Shown here: one piece after another, positions 42,035 through 48,790 of the stretch
Layout of the letters: every line of letters starts with the position of its first letter
How positions within the stretch are numbered: position 1 is the first letter of the stretch
Origin: Nonomuraea jiangxiensis
Lineage (GTDB): Bacteria > Actinomycetota > Actinomycetes > Streptosporangiales > Streptosporangiaceae
DNA: 64,000 bases
Assembly: GCF_900099965.1 (NCBI RefSeq)
Contig: NZ_FNDJ01000019.1
Span: 1 to 64,000 of the forward strand
Direction: 5' to 3'
The notes under the pieces: generated by a model
The model's database searches: none
The model's input: only the letters and a program-made list of their open reading frames with translations
What the model was told of the DNA's origin: nothing
Translations under genes and position numbers: made by a program

Positions 42035-43990
42035 ATGGCCGTACGCACCTCCTACCCCGGGGTCTACATCGACGAGTTCGCCCCGGCCCCGCCCATCCAG
42101 GGGGTGGGCACCTCGACCGCGGCGTTCGCGGGTCCCGCCGCGCGCGGGGAGATCGACGTCCCGGTGAAGGTGACCCGCTGGGAGACCTTCCAGCGGCTGT
42201 TCGGCGACCTGCCGCTGCCCGGCCGCTACCTCTGGTACGCCGTACGCGGCTTCTTCGACAACGGCGGGCAGGTCTGCTACGTCACCCGGGTCAGCAACGG
42301 CGCCTGCGCCTCCGCCGGGATCGACAACGCGGCCGGTGAGCCGGTGTTCCAGGTCAGGGCGGCGGCCCCGGGCACGGCGGGCGACGCCATCGCCGTACGG
42401 GTGCAGCACACGTCGCTGGTGTCAGGGGCGGAGCTGTACCGCCCGTCGGCCCAGGGCAAAGTCACCGGGGTCAGGCAGATCACGCTCAACACGGCGGCGG
42501 AGTCGGCGCGCTTCCGCGTGGGTGACTACGTGCGCTTCACCGGGCCGAAGACGGACCCGCGCGTCCAGGTGGTCGGCATCGGCGGCGGCGTGCTCCGCGT
42601 GGACCGGGACCTGGTCTCGGCGGTGAACGACGCGGGCACGCTCACCCTGGCGGACGTCGTACCGGGCACGACGGCGATCCGGATCAAGGCCGCCGGGCAG
42701 CTCGCCGAGGGCGCGCTCGTGCCCGGCAGCACGCTGACGGTGACCCAGGGCACGGTCACCGAGACGGTGATCGCGCAGGAGGTGCGGCAGGAAGGCCGGG
42801 TGCAGTCCGGGGCCTGGGTCTACGGCGTCACGCTCAGGCAGGGGGTCGCGCACGGGCTGACCCTCGATCCGGCCGCGGCGGCGCCGGGGGTGAGCTCCCG
42901 CGAGTTCACCATGACCGTCGGCTCGGCCGTCTACCGGGACCTGGCGCTCGATCCGGCCCACCCCCGCTACTACCTGCCGCTGGTGAACGGCGGCCCGGTC
43001 GTCGTACGGCCGGCCGATCCGGCTCCGGCGGACGGTTTCCCGGCGGCCGGGAGCACGAATCTGGCGGACGGCGTGGACGAGGACCTGAGCACCCTGGACG
43101 CGGGCGACTACCTCCGCGCGCTGACGGCCCTGCGGCCGATCGACGACGTCAACCTGCTGGCCGTACCCGACGCGGCGGACCTGCCGGACGCCGACACGCT
43201 GGCGGTGCAACGCCGGATCGTGGAGGACTGCGAGCTGCTGATGGACCGGTTCGGCGTGCTGGATCCGCAGGCCCGCGACCTGCCGCCGTTCGGCGCGGGA
43301 TCGGCCGCGGGCATCGACACCCAGCGGCGCACGCTGAGCTCGGCCCGGGGGTACGCGGCGCTGTACTACCCGTGGATCAAGGTCCTGGCGGCCGACGGCG
43401 GTCCGCCGGTGCTCGTCCCGCCGTCGGGTCACGTCTGCGGCGCGATCGCCAGGGTGGACAACACCGCCGGGGTCTTCAAGGCCCCCGCCAACGTCTACCT
43501 CAACGGCGCCCTCGACATCCAGGCCAACGGCAACCTCATCGACGCCGAGCACGGCGAGCTCAACCTGATGGGCATCAACGTCATCCGGGTGCAGCAGGGC
43601 GGCCGGCCCCTGCTCATGGGCGCCAGGACCATCGCCGACGACCTCAACTGGCAGTACGTCAGCGTCCGCCGCCTGTTCCTGTTCCTGGAGGAGTCGATCC
43701 AGCAGGGCATCGGCTGGGCGGTCTTCGAGCCGAACAACCTGGAGCTGTGGCAGAAGCTCAAGCGCGCGCTCAACGCCTTCCTGCACCGGCAGTGGCAGGA
43801 CGGCGCGCTGTTCGGCGCCACCGCGGACGACGCCTTCGAGGTGCGGATCGACGAGGCGCTCAACCCGCCGGACGAGCAGCGGCTGGGCCGGCTGCACATC
43901 AGGATCGCGCTGCGCCCCACCTACCCCGCCGAGTTCGTCGTGGTCCACATCGGGATCTGGGACGGCGGCGCCGAGATCAGCGAAGGCTGA
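42035..43990 (+). CDS. Contractile tail sheath protein
   Basis: 651 residues. N-terminal PGVYIDEFAPAPPIQGVGTS and TAAFAGPAARGEIDVPVKVT, with NGGQVCYVTRVSNGA, are sheath hallmarks. The C-terminal core has YYPWIKV, VPPSGHVCGAIARVDNTAGV, NVIRVQQGGRPLLMGARTI, YVSVRRLFLFLEESIQQGIG and a final beta-strand set for the interlocking mesh. A variable middle (about 120-370) forms the outer surface. Only one sheath gene is present, unlike the three in PVC/Afp. ATG 42035 follows GCGAGCG after a weak AAAGG. Confidence 0.93.
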   Translation: MAVRTSYPGVYIDEFAPAPPIQGVGTSTAAFAGPAARGEIDVPVKVTRWETFQRLFGDLPLPGRYLWYAVRGFFDNGGQVCYVTRVSNGACASAGIDNAAGEPVFQVRAAAPGTAGDAIAVRVQHTSLVSGAELYRPSAQGKVTGVRQITLNTAAESARFRVGDYVRFTGPKTDPRVQVVGIGGGVLRVDRDLVSAVNDAGTLTLADVVPGTTAIRIKAAGQLAEGALVPGSTLTVTQGTVTETVIAQEVRQEGRVQSGAWVYGVTLRQGVAHGLTLDPAAAAPGVSSREFTMTVGSAVYRDLALDPAHPRYYLPLVNGGPVVVRPADPAPADGFPAAGSTNLADGVDEDLSTLDAGDYLRALTALRPIDDVNLLAVPDAADLPDADTLAVQRRIVEDCELLMDRFGVLDPQARDLPPFGAGSAAGIDTQRRTLSSARGYAALYYPWIKVLAADGGPPVLVPPSGHVCGAIARVDNTAGVFKAPANVYLNGALDIQANGNLIDAEHGELNLMGINVIRVQQGGRPLLMGARTIADDLNWQYVSVRRLFLFLEESIQQGIGWAVFEPNNLELWQKLKRALNAFLHRQWQDGALFGATADDAFEVRIDEALNPPDEQRLGRLHIRIALRPTYPAEFVVVHIGIWDGGAEISEG

Positions 43991-44008
43991 GAGAGAGGAG
44001 AGCAGGCC

Positions 44009-44440
44009 ATGCCCAGGCCAGTGGATCCGTACCGGAGCTTCAACTTCCACGTCGAGATCGACGGCATCACGCAGGCGGGGTTCACCGAGTGCACCGGGTT
44101 CTCCGCGTCCGTCGACCCGGCCGACTATCGCGAGGGTAAGGACGGCCCTGCCATCAGGAAACTCCCGAACCTCGCCAAATACTCCAACCTCACGCTCAAA
44201 TGGGGGCTGACCGACTCGCGGGACCTGTTCGACTGGTTCGTCGACGTGACCATCGGCAAGATCAGCCGCCGGAACGGCTCGATCATCGTCTACGACCTCG
44301 ACGGCATGACCGAGAAGGTCCGCTGGAACTTCTTCGAGGCCTGGCCCACCAAGTGGGACGGCCCCGACTTCAACGCCACGGGCACCGCCGTCGCCATCGA
44401 CACGCTCGAAATCGCCTACGAGCGGCTGAGGAGAGAGTAG
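44009..44440 (+). CDS. Tail tube protein (gp19-like)
   Basis: 143 residues, T4 gp19/PVC-tube family: VDPYRSFNFHVEIDGITQAG, FTECTGFSASVDPADYREGK, KLPNLAKYSNLTLKWGLTDS, RNGSIIVYDLDG and WNFFEAWPTKWDGPDFNATG. It polymerises into the inner tube driven out by sheath contraction. Strong RBS GAGAGGAG. Only one tube gene is seen. It overlaps the next GTG start by 1 nt (TAGTG). Confidence 0.93.
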   Translation: MPRPVDPYRSFNFHVEIDGITQAGFTECTGFSASVDPADYREGKDGPAIRKLPNLAKYSNLTLKWGLTDSRDLFDWFVDVTIGKISRRNGSIIVYDLDGMTEKVRWNFFEAWPTKWDGPDFNATGTAVAIDTLEIAYERLRRE

Positions 44441-44799
44441 TGATCGCCACCGAACGCCCCTTCCGGCTGCCCGTCGGCTATCTCGACGAGGAGGGCACCT
44501 TCCACCGCGACGGCGTCATGCGCATGGCGACGGCGGCGGACGAGATCCTGCCGCTGCGCGACCCGCGGGTGCAGGGCAACGAGGCCTACCTCATCGTCAT
44601 CCTGCTCTCCCGGGTGATCACCCGGCTCGGCACCCTGGAGGCGGTCACGCCCAAGGTCATCGAGAGCGTCTTCGCCGCCGACCTCGCCTACCTGCAGGAC
44701 TTCTACAACGAGGTCAACCTGACCGGCGAGGCGCGGGCCGCGTGCCCCTCCTGCGAGCACCGGGCTGAACTGGAGGTGAGCGGTGCGGGGGGATCGTAG
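44440..44799 (+). CDS. eCIS assembly protein, zero-frame product, with CxxC tail
   Basis: 119 residues: RPFRLPVGYLDEEGTFHRDG, AADEILPLRDPRVQGNEAYL, LSRVITRLGTLEAVTPKVIE, FAADLAYLQDFYNEVN and a Cys motif ACPSCEHRAELEV. By position (after sheath and tube) and size it resembles phage tail-assembly chaperones. Its last codons, GCG GGG GGA TCG TAG, contain a G GGG GGA heptamer, and the next coding frame (DUF6760) continues in -1 without a start codon. The gene therefore probably also yields a 172-residue frameshift product. GTG 44440 overlaps the tube stop. Confidence 0.75.
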   Translation: MIATERPFRLPVGYLDEEGTFHRDGVMRMATAADEILPLRDPRVQGNEAYLIVILLSRVITRLGTLEAVTPKVIESVFAADLAYLQDFYNEVNLTGEARAACPSCEHRAELEVSGAGGS

Positions 44800-44834
44800 G
44801 CTACCCCCTCGACTCCCTCTACGGGGAGGTAGCC
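44772..44834 (+). promoter_or_regulatory. Putative programmed -1 ribosomal frameshift signal
   Basis: Elements in order: Shine-Dalgarno-like GGAGGT (44772-44777), 9 nt, slippery heptamer G GGG GGA (44787-44793) in the correct phase for the zero frame, 5-nt spacer, then a hairpin with perfect arms GGCTACC (44799-44805) and GGTAGCC (44828-44834). One mismatch and four further pairs extend the stem above a 12-nt loop. The zero-frame TAG is at 44797-44799. The order and spacings match bacterial -1 frameshift sites such as dnaX. Confidence 0.6.
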
Positions 44835-44957
44835 TTCCTCGCCTACCACTTCCACTGGCCGCTCCCCGACCTGCTCGACCTGGAGCACGCGGACCGGCGG
44901 CGGTGGGTGGCCGAGGTGTCGGCCATCAACCGGCGCATGGTGGAGACGGACGGGTGA
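44793..44957 (+). CDS. DUF6760 domain, encoded in the -1 frame (no start codon of its own)
   Basis: 54 codons: IVGYPLDSLYGEVAFLAYHF, HWPLPDLLDLEHADRRRW, then VAEVSAINRRMVETDG. It matches the short DUF6760 proteins found after the tube genes of eCIS clusters, and its codon third positions are GC-rich. The frame opens after a TGA at 44766 and has no ATG, GTG, TTG or CTG before the conserved YPLD; only rare codons such as ATC are possible. Translation by -1 frameshifting from the upstream gene explains it best. A missing G in the G6 run would also fuse the frames. Its TGA overlaps the next GTG. Confidence 0.7.
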   Translation: MVGYPLDSLYGEVAFLAYHFHWPLPDLLDLEHADRRRWVAEVSAINRRMVETDG

Positions 44958-45643
44958 ACCGCTGGGTCGCCTGGGCCGCCCGGCTGGCGGCCCGCCGGGG
45001 GCGCCGGCCGGTGCGCCGCCCGGTCGCGCCGCTGGTCCTGCTCCGCCTGTGGCGTCCGGTGCCGGGCGGCAGGCGCCATACGTTCTCCGCGAACATCCGC
45101 GTCGTCACCCGTGCGGTCCTCCTCACCGGCCCCGCGCGGTCGGCGGTGGTCCCGCTCCGCGCGGTGCGCATCCGGCCGGTCGGGCTGACCGTTCGGGGCA
45201 CGCGGACGACCACCGTCCTCACCCCGCACCGGACCGCTCGCGAGCGGCACGCGGGCTCCCCGCTGACGCGCCGTGACGGTGTCCGGTTCACGGCGCCGCT
45301 CCGCCACGACAGCACCCGGTCCACGGCGCCGCAGCGCCGCCACACCCGCGTCGAACGGCCCGCGCGCGAGTGGCGCGGCCAGGTCGGCTCGCCGGGCACG
45401 CACGCGCCGGTCCCGGCCGGTCCCGTGGTGGCGGTGAGGCAGGCCGTTCCCTCGGGGCGGCCGCAGCAGGCTGTGCCCGGGCCGATGGTCACGGGGGCGT
45501 TGCGGCAGGCCGTACCGGAGGCGGAGCCACGGGTGACGGAGGCGCGAGCGCCCGCGCTGGATCTGGAGCGGATCGCCGACGACGTGCTGCGCCGCATCGA
45601 CCGGCGGATCGTCGCGCACCGGGAACGGCTGGGACGGATCTGA
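44954..45643 (+). CDS. Arg-rich eCIS protein of unknown role
   Basis: 229 residues, strongly basic (RRGRRPVRRPVAPLVLLRLW at the N-terminus) with a low-complexity middle and a repeated LRQAVP/VRQAVP element. It ends in an amphipathic helix LDLERIADDVLRRIDRRIVA before HRERLGRI; that type of C-terminal helix recurs in actinobacterial eCIS clusters at this position. GTG 44954 overlaps the DUF6760 stop (GTGA). It could be a tape-measure-like or tube-tip adaptor protein, but it is short for a tape measure. Confidence 0.6.
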   Translation: MNRWVAWAARLAARRGRRPVRRPVAPLVLLRLWRPVPGGRRHTFSANIRVVTRAVLLTGPARSAVVPLRAVRIRPVGLTVRGTRTTTVLTPHRTARERHAGSPLTRRDGVRFTAPLRHDSTRSTAPQRRHTRVERPAREWRGQVGSPGTHAPVPAGPVVAVRQAVPSGRPQQAVPGPMVTGALRQAVPEAEPRVTEARAPALDLERIADDVLRRIDRRIVAHRERLGRI

Positions 45644-45653
45644 GGGAGCCACG

Positions 45654-46337
45654 ATGCCGCTGGAGAGGTTGACGATCACCCCGCTGGACGCGACGGGACG
45701 CCCGCAGGCCGGCCGCCGGGTCAAGGTCCGCTACAACCCGGAGGAGTTCACGGTCAGCAAGGACAACGCCTTCGCCGTGCAGGGCGTGCCCGGCCTGGGC
45801 TCGCCGATCGTGCAGTTCGTCAGCGGCAACCAGCGCACGCTGGAGATCGAGCTCTTCTTCGACACCTACGACAACGAACAGCTGCCCAAGACCGACGTCA
45901 GGACGGAGACCGGGCAGGTCGCCGCGTTCATGGAGCTGGACTCCGATCTGCACGCGCCGCCGGTGGTCGAGGTGGCGATGGCGGCCTGGAGTTTCCGCGG
46001 CGTGCTGACCAGGGCCAGCCAGCGCTACATCCTGTTCATGCCCGACGGCACCCCGGTGCGGGCCCGGATGTCCTGCACGTTCATCGAGTACGTGGACCAG
46101 GAGCAGGCGGCCAGGGCGGCCAACCTGCAGACCGCCGACTACAGCAAGCAGCACGTCGTCGCCGGTGACGAGACGCTCTCCTCGATCGCCGCCCGGCTCT
46201 ACGGCGACGCGGCCAAGTGGCGGCCGATCGCGCTGGCCAACGGCCTGGCCGACCCCCGCGAGATCGCGCCGGGCGACGCGCTGCACGTGCCCGCCCTGCC
46301 CTACGTCAACCCGGTGACCTGGGAGGTGGAGGAGTGA
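45654..46337 (+). CDS. LysM baseplate hub protein (gp53/Pvc7-like)
   Basis: 227 residues. N-terminal part: VRYNPEEFTVSKDNAF, TLEIELFFDTYDNEQLPKTD, FRGVLTRASQRYILFMPDGT. C-terminal LysM (about 170-215): HVVAGDETLSSIAARLYGDA, WRPIALANGLADPREIAPGD. In PVC/Afp this protein links the spike to the first tube ring. ATG 45654; its end overlaps the next gene (GTGA). Confidence 0.88.
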   Translation: MPLERLTITPLDATGRPQAGRRVKVRYNPEEFTVSKDNAFAVQGVPGLGSPIVQFVSGNQRTLEIELFFDTYDNEQLPKTDVRTETGQVAAFMELDSDLHAPPVVEVAMAAWSFRGVLTRASQRYILFMPDGTPVRARMSCTFIEYVDQEQAARAANLQTADYSKQHVVAGDETLSSIAARLYGDAAKWRPIALANGLADPREIAPGDALHVPALPYVNPVTWEVEE

Positions 46338-47467
46338 AGCAGTACGCGCCCGCCTTCACCGTCACCGTCGGCGGCCGGCCCCTGCCGCCGGCGATGCGCG
46401 CGAGCGTCACCGCCATCCGCTATCAGGACGGGCTGGAAGGGGCGAACCGGCTGGAGGTGAGCATCGCCGACGAGCGACTGCGCTGGCTGGACGATCCGCT
46501 GCTCGCCGTGGACGCGCCGGTCGAGCTGAGCCTGGGTTATGCCGCCGACCCGCTGGAGATCGTCTTCACCGGCGAGATCACCGGCGTGGACGCGGCCTTC
46601 CCCTCCTCGGGGCCGCCGACCCTCACGGTCGTCGCCCACGACTTCATGCAGCGGATGACGATCGGGGCCAGGGACCGGGCATTCGCCATCAGCCTGCCGT
46701 GCATCGGGAAGTTCCCGCTGCCCGACCCGGTGATCGCCGCGGCGGTCTCGGCGACCGACCTGCTGGTCCCGGTTGTCGATCCGGTGGGCGCGGCGCTGTC
46801 GTTCCTGACGCTGCTGGCCATGTACGCGATCAACCCCGCCGACGCGGCCCGGTCGATCCGCATCCAGCAGGGGCAGAGCGACTTCGAGTTCCTGTCCGGG
46901 ATCGCGCGGGAGAACGGCTGGGACATGTTCATCGACCACACCGCCGCCCCGCGCGGCCACGTGCTGCGCTTCCAGTTCACCGGGCAGGACGCCGCCCCCG
47001 CGGCCACGCTGCGCTGGGGCGAGTCCATCGTGGACTTCAGCCCGCGCATCACCACGGTCGGCCAGGTGGCCACGGTGTCCAGCCGGATCTGGGTGTCGGC
47101 GATCAACGCCGAGTTCGTGGTGTCGCTCGGCTGGGACTACGACCGAGGCCGCTTCGACCTGCAGGTCTATCCGGGGCTCCGCTATCCGGAGGCCGCGCGG
47201 ACCGGGTCGCTGACCGTCGATGCGGACGGCCCTGCCACCGCGCCCCGCAAGATCCTGGGCGAGCTGATCCCCCGGCTGAACAACCGGCTCACCGGGAGCG
47301 GCACGGCCATCGGCGACACCCGGATCAAGGCGGGCCGGCTGATCTCGCTGGACGGCCTCGGCGCCCGGTTCGGCGGTCTCTACCGGGTCACCCAGGCCAC
47401 CCACACCGTCGACGCCAGTGGCTATCGCACCGCGTTCGAGGTGCGCAAGGAGGTCTGGTTCCGATGA
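46334..47467 (+). CDS. Spike hub protein, gp27-like half of a VgrG (Pvc8 N-terminal part)
   Basis: 377 residues. VTVGGRPLPPAMRASVTAIR, NRLEVSIADERLRWLDDPL, IRIQQGQSDFEFLSGIAREN, GWDMFIDH and LRWGESIVDFSPRITTVGQV are features of the phage gpD/gp27 hub. The gp5-like half is a separate gene directly downstream. GTG 46334 overlaps the LysM stop, and its TGA overlaps the next ATG. Confidence 0.87.
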   Translation: MKQYAPAFTVTVGGRPLPPAMRASVTAIRYQDGLEGANRLEVSIADERLRWLDDPLLAVDAPVELSLGYAADPLEIVFTGEITGVDAAFPSSGPPTLTVVAHDFMQRMTIGARDRAFAISLPCIGKFPLPDPVIAAAVSATDLLVPVVDPVGAALSFLTLLAMYAINPADAARSIRIQQGQSDFEFLSGIARENGWDMFIDHTAAPRGHVLRFQFTGQDAAPAATLRWGESIVDFSPRITTVGQVATVSSRIWVSAINAEFVVSLGWDYDRGRFDLQVYPGLRYPEAARTGSLTVDADGPATAPRKILGELIPRLNNRLTGSGTAIGDTRIKAGRLISLDGLGARFGGLYRVTQATHTVDASGYRTAFEVRKEVWFR

Positions 47468-48084
47468 GGCTGTACGACTCGGGCGAGAAGAGCGCCGAGC
47501 CCACCTCGACGCGGCTGCTCAGCGGTGTGGTGGTCAACGACTGCGAGGCGCTGCCCCAGGGCAACGTCCTGGTCCGGGTGCCCGCACTCGACCAGGAGAT
47601 CTGGGCCCGCCTGGTGGCGGCGGGCGGCGGCCCGGGATCGGGCTTGTTCTTCCAGCCCAGGATCGGCGACGAGGTGCTGATCGGCGTGACCGGTGCCGAG
47701 GCGTTCGTGCTGGGCGGGATGTACAGCCTGGTCAACAGCCCACCGGTGGGCAATCCTCTCGACGCCAGGACCAAGCGGGTCATCAAGAGCGGCCTGACCG
47801 GCGGGATCGGGGGGCACCGCATCGAGCTGGACGACGCCCGGCAGAGCATCTCCATCAGCTGCGCCACCGGGCACGAGATCACGGTGGGGCCGGCCGAGAT
47901 CGAGCTGACCAACCCGGCGGGCTCACTGAAGATCACCCTGCGGGACGGCGACCAGACCGTCGTGATCAGCGGGGTCAACATCGAGCTCAGCGCCACGGCC
48001 AAGCTCACGCTGAGCGCCGGCCTGATCGACATCACCGCGAAGGGCCCGCTCGTCCAGCAGGGCAAGCCCATCAAGATCAATTAG
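47464..48084 (+). CDS. Spike protein, gp5/gpV-like OB-fold with beta-helix
   Basis: 206 residues. The OB-fold (about 17-95) has LSGVVVNDCEALPQGNVLVR, FFQPRIGDEVLIGVT, AFVLGGMYS. The C-terminal part alternates short strands (EITVGPAEIELTN, SLKITLRDGDQTVVIS, IELSATAKLTLSAG), as in needle-like beta-helices, and ends QQGKPIKIN. It forms the spike with the gp27-like protein and PAAR tip. No lysozyme domain is present. ATG 47464 overlaps the preceding stop. Confidence 0.88.
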   Translation: MRLYDSGEKSAEPTSTRLLSGVVVNDCEALPQGNVLVRVPALDQEIWARLVAAGGGPGSGLFFQPRIGDEVLIGVTGAEAFVLGGMYSLVNSPPVGNPLDARTKRVIKSGLTGGIGGHRIELDDARQSISISCATGHEITVGPAEIELTNPAGSLKITLRDGDQTVVISGVNIELSATAKLTLSAGLIDITAKGPLVQQGKPIKIN

Positions 48085-48096
48085 GGGAGGACCCGG

Positions 48097-48396
48097 ATGT
48101 TTCCAGCCGCCCGTCTCGGCGACCCGACCGGCCACGGCACCCCGCTGACGCCCGGCCCGCCGGGCTGCAGCCCCGACGTGCTCATCGGCGGCCTGCCCGC
48201 CTGGCGGGTGGGCGACGTGCACGTATGCCCGCTGGTCACCGTCCTGGTCCCGCACGTCGGGGGCGCGGTGGTCATGGGCAGCCGTACCGTGCTGATCAAC
48301 GGGCGGCCCGCCGTACGGGCCGGGGACCAGCTGGTGGAGAGCGGCCCGCCCAACCCGATCGCCGCCGGGTGCCCGACCGTGCTGATCGGCGGGTGA
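48097..48396 (+). CDS. PAAR spike-tip protein
   Basis: 99 residues. PAAR pattern: PAARLGDPTGHGTPL, PDVLIGGLPAWRVGDVHVCP, GAVVMGSRTVLINGRPAVRA, CPTVLIGG, with the His/Cys residues that bind the tip metal. It sharpens the spike. No extra effector domain is fused. GGGGAGG RBS upstream. Confidence 0.92.
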   Translation: MFPAARLGDPTGHGTPLTPGPPGCSPDVLIGGLPAWRVGDVHVCPLVTVLVPHVGGAVVMGSRTVLINGRPAVRAGDQLVESGPPNPIAAGCPTVLIGG

Positions 48397-48400
48397 GCCG

Positions 48401-48790
48401 ATGCCGGACTTCCTGGGCGTGGGCTGGGCCTTCCCGCCCGGCGTGACTCCGGCGGGCCAGACCGCGACCGCCTCCCATGAGGAGGACGTACGGCAGGCGA
48501 TCCTCATCATCCTGGGCACCGATCCCGGGGAGCGGGTGATGCGCCCGGACTTCGGCGCCGGGCTGTCCGCCTTCGTCTTCGAGCCGGTCACCCCGGTCAC
48601 CCTGGCCGGGATCGAGGACCGGGTACGCGAGTCCCTGATCACCTGGGAGCCGCGCATCGACGTGGAGTCGGTGGCGTGCCTGCCGGAACGTTCCAGGGTG
48701 GACGTGGAGATCCGCTACCGGGTGCGGGCCACCAACACCCTGCACAACCTCGTCTACCCCTTCTACCTGGAGGAAGGTGCGGGGCGGTGA
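48401..48790 (+). CDS. Baseplate wedge protein (GPW/gp25 family)
   Basis: 129 residues: HEEDVRQAILIILGTDPGER, VMRPDFGAGLSAFVFEPVTP, IEDRVRESLITWEPRIDVES, VDVEIRYRVRATNT. This is the conserved gp25 core that anchors sheath to baseplate. Its TGA overlaps the start of the large baseplate gene (GTGA). Confidence 0.93.
   Translation: MPDFLGVGWAFPPGVTPAGQTATASHEEDVRQAILIILGTDPGERVMRPDFGAGLSAFVFEPVTPVTLAGIEDRVRESLITWEPRIDVESVACLPERSRVDVEIRYRVRATNTLHNLVYPFYLEEGAGR

Noticed and set aside
44783-44953. In-frame upstream extension of the Arg-rich gene (GTG at 44783, behind GGAGGT)
   Set aside because: The extension reads as Pro/Arg/Gly-rich nonsense, while the overlapping frame encodes the conserved DUF6760 domain. 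The GTG at 44954 overlaps the DUF6760 stop as in other couplings here. The GGAGGT could still aid frameshifting.
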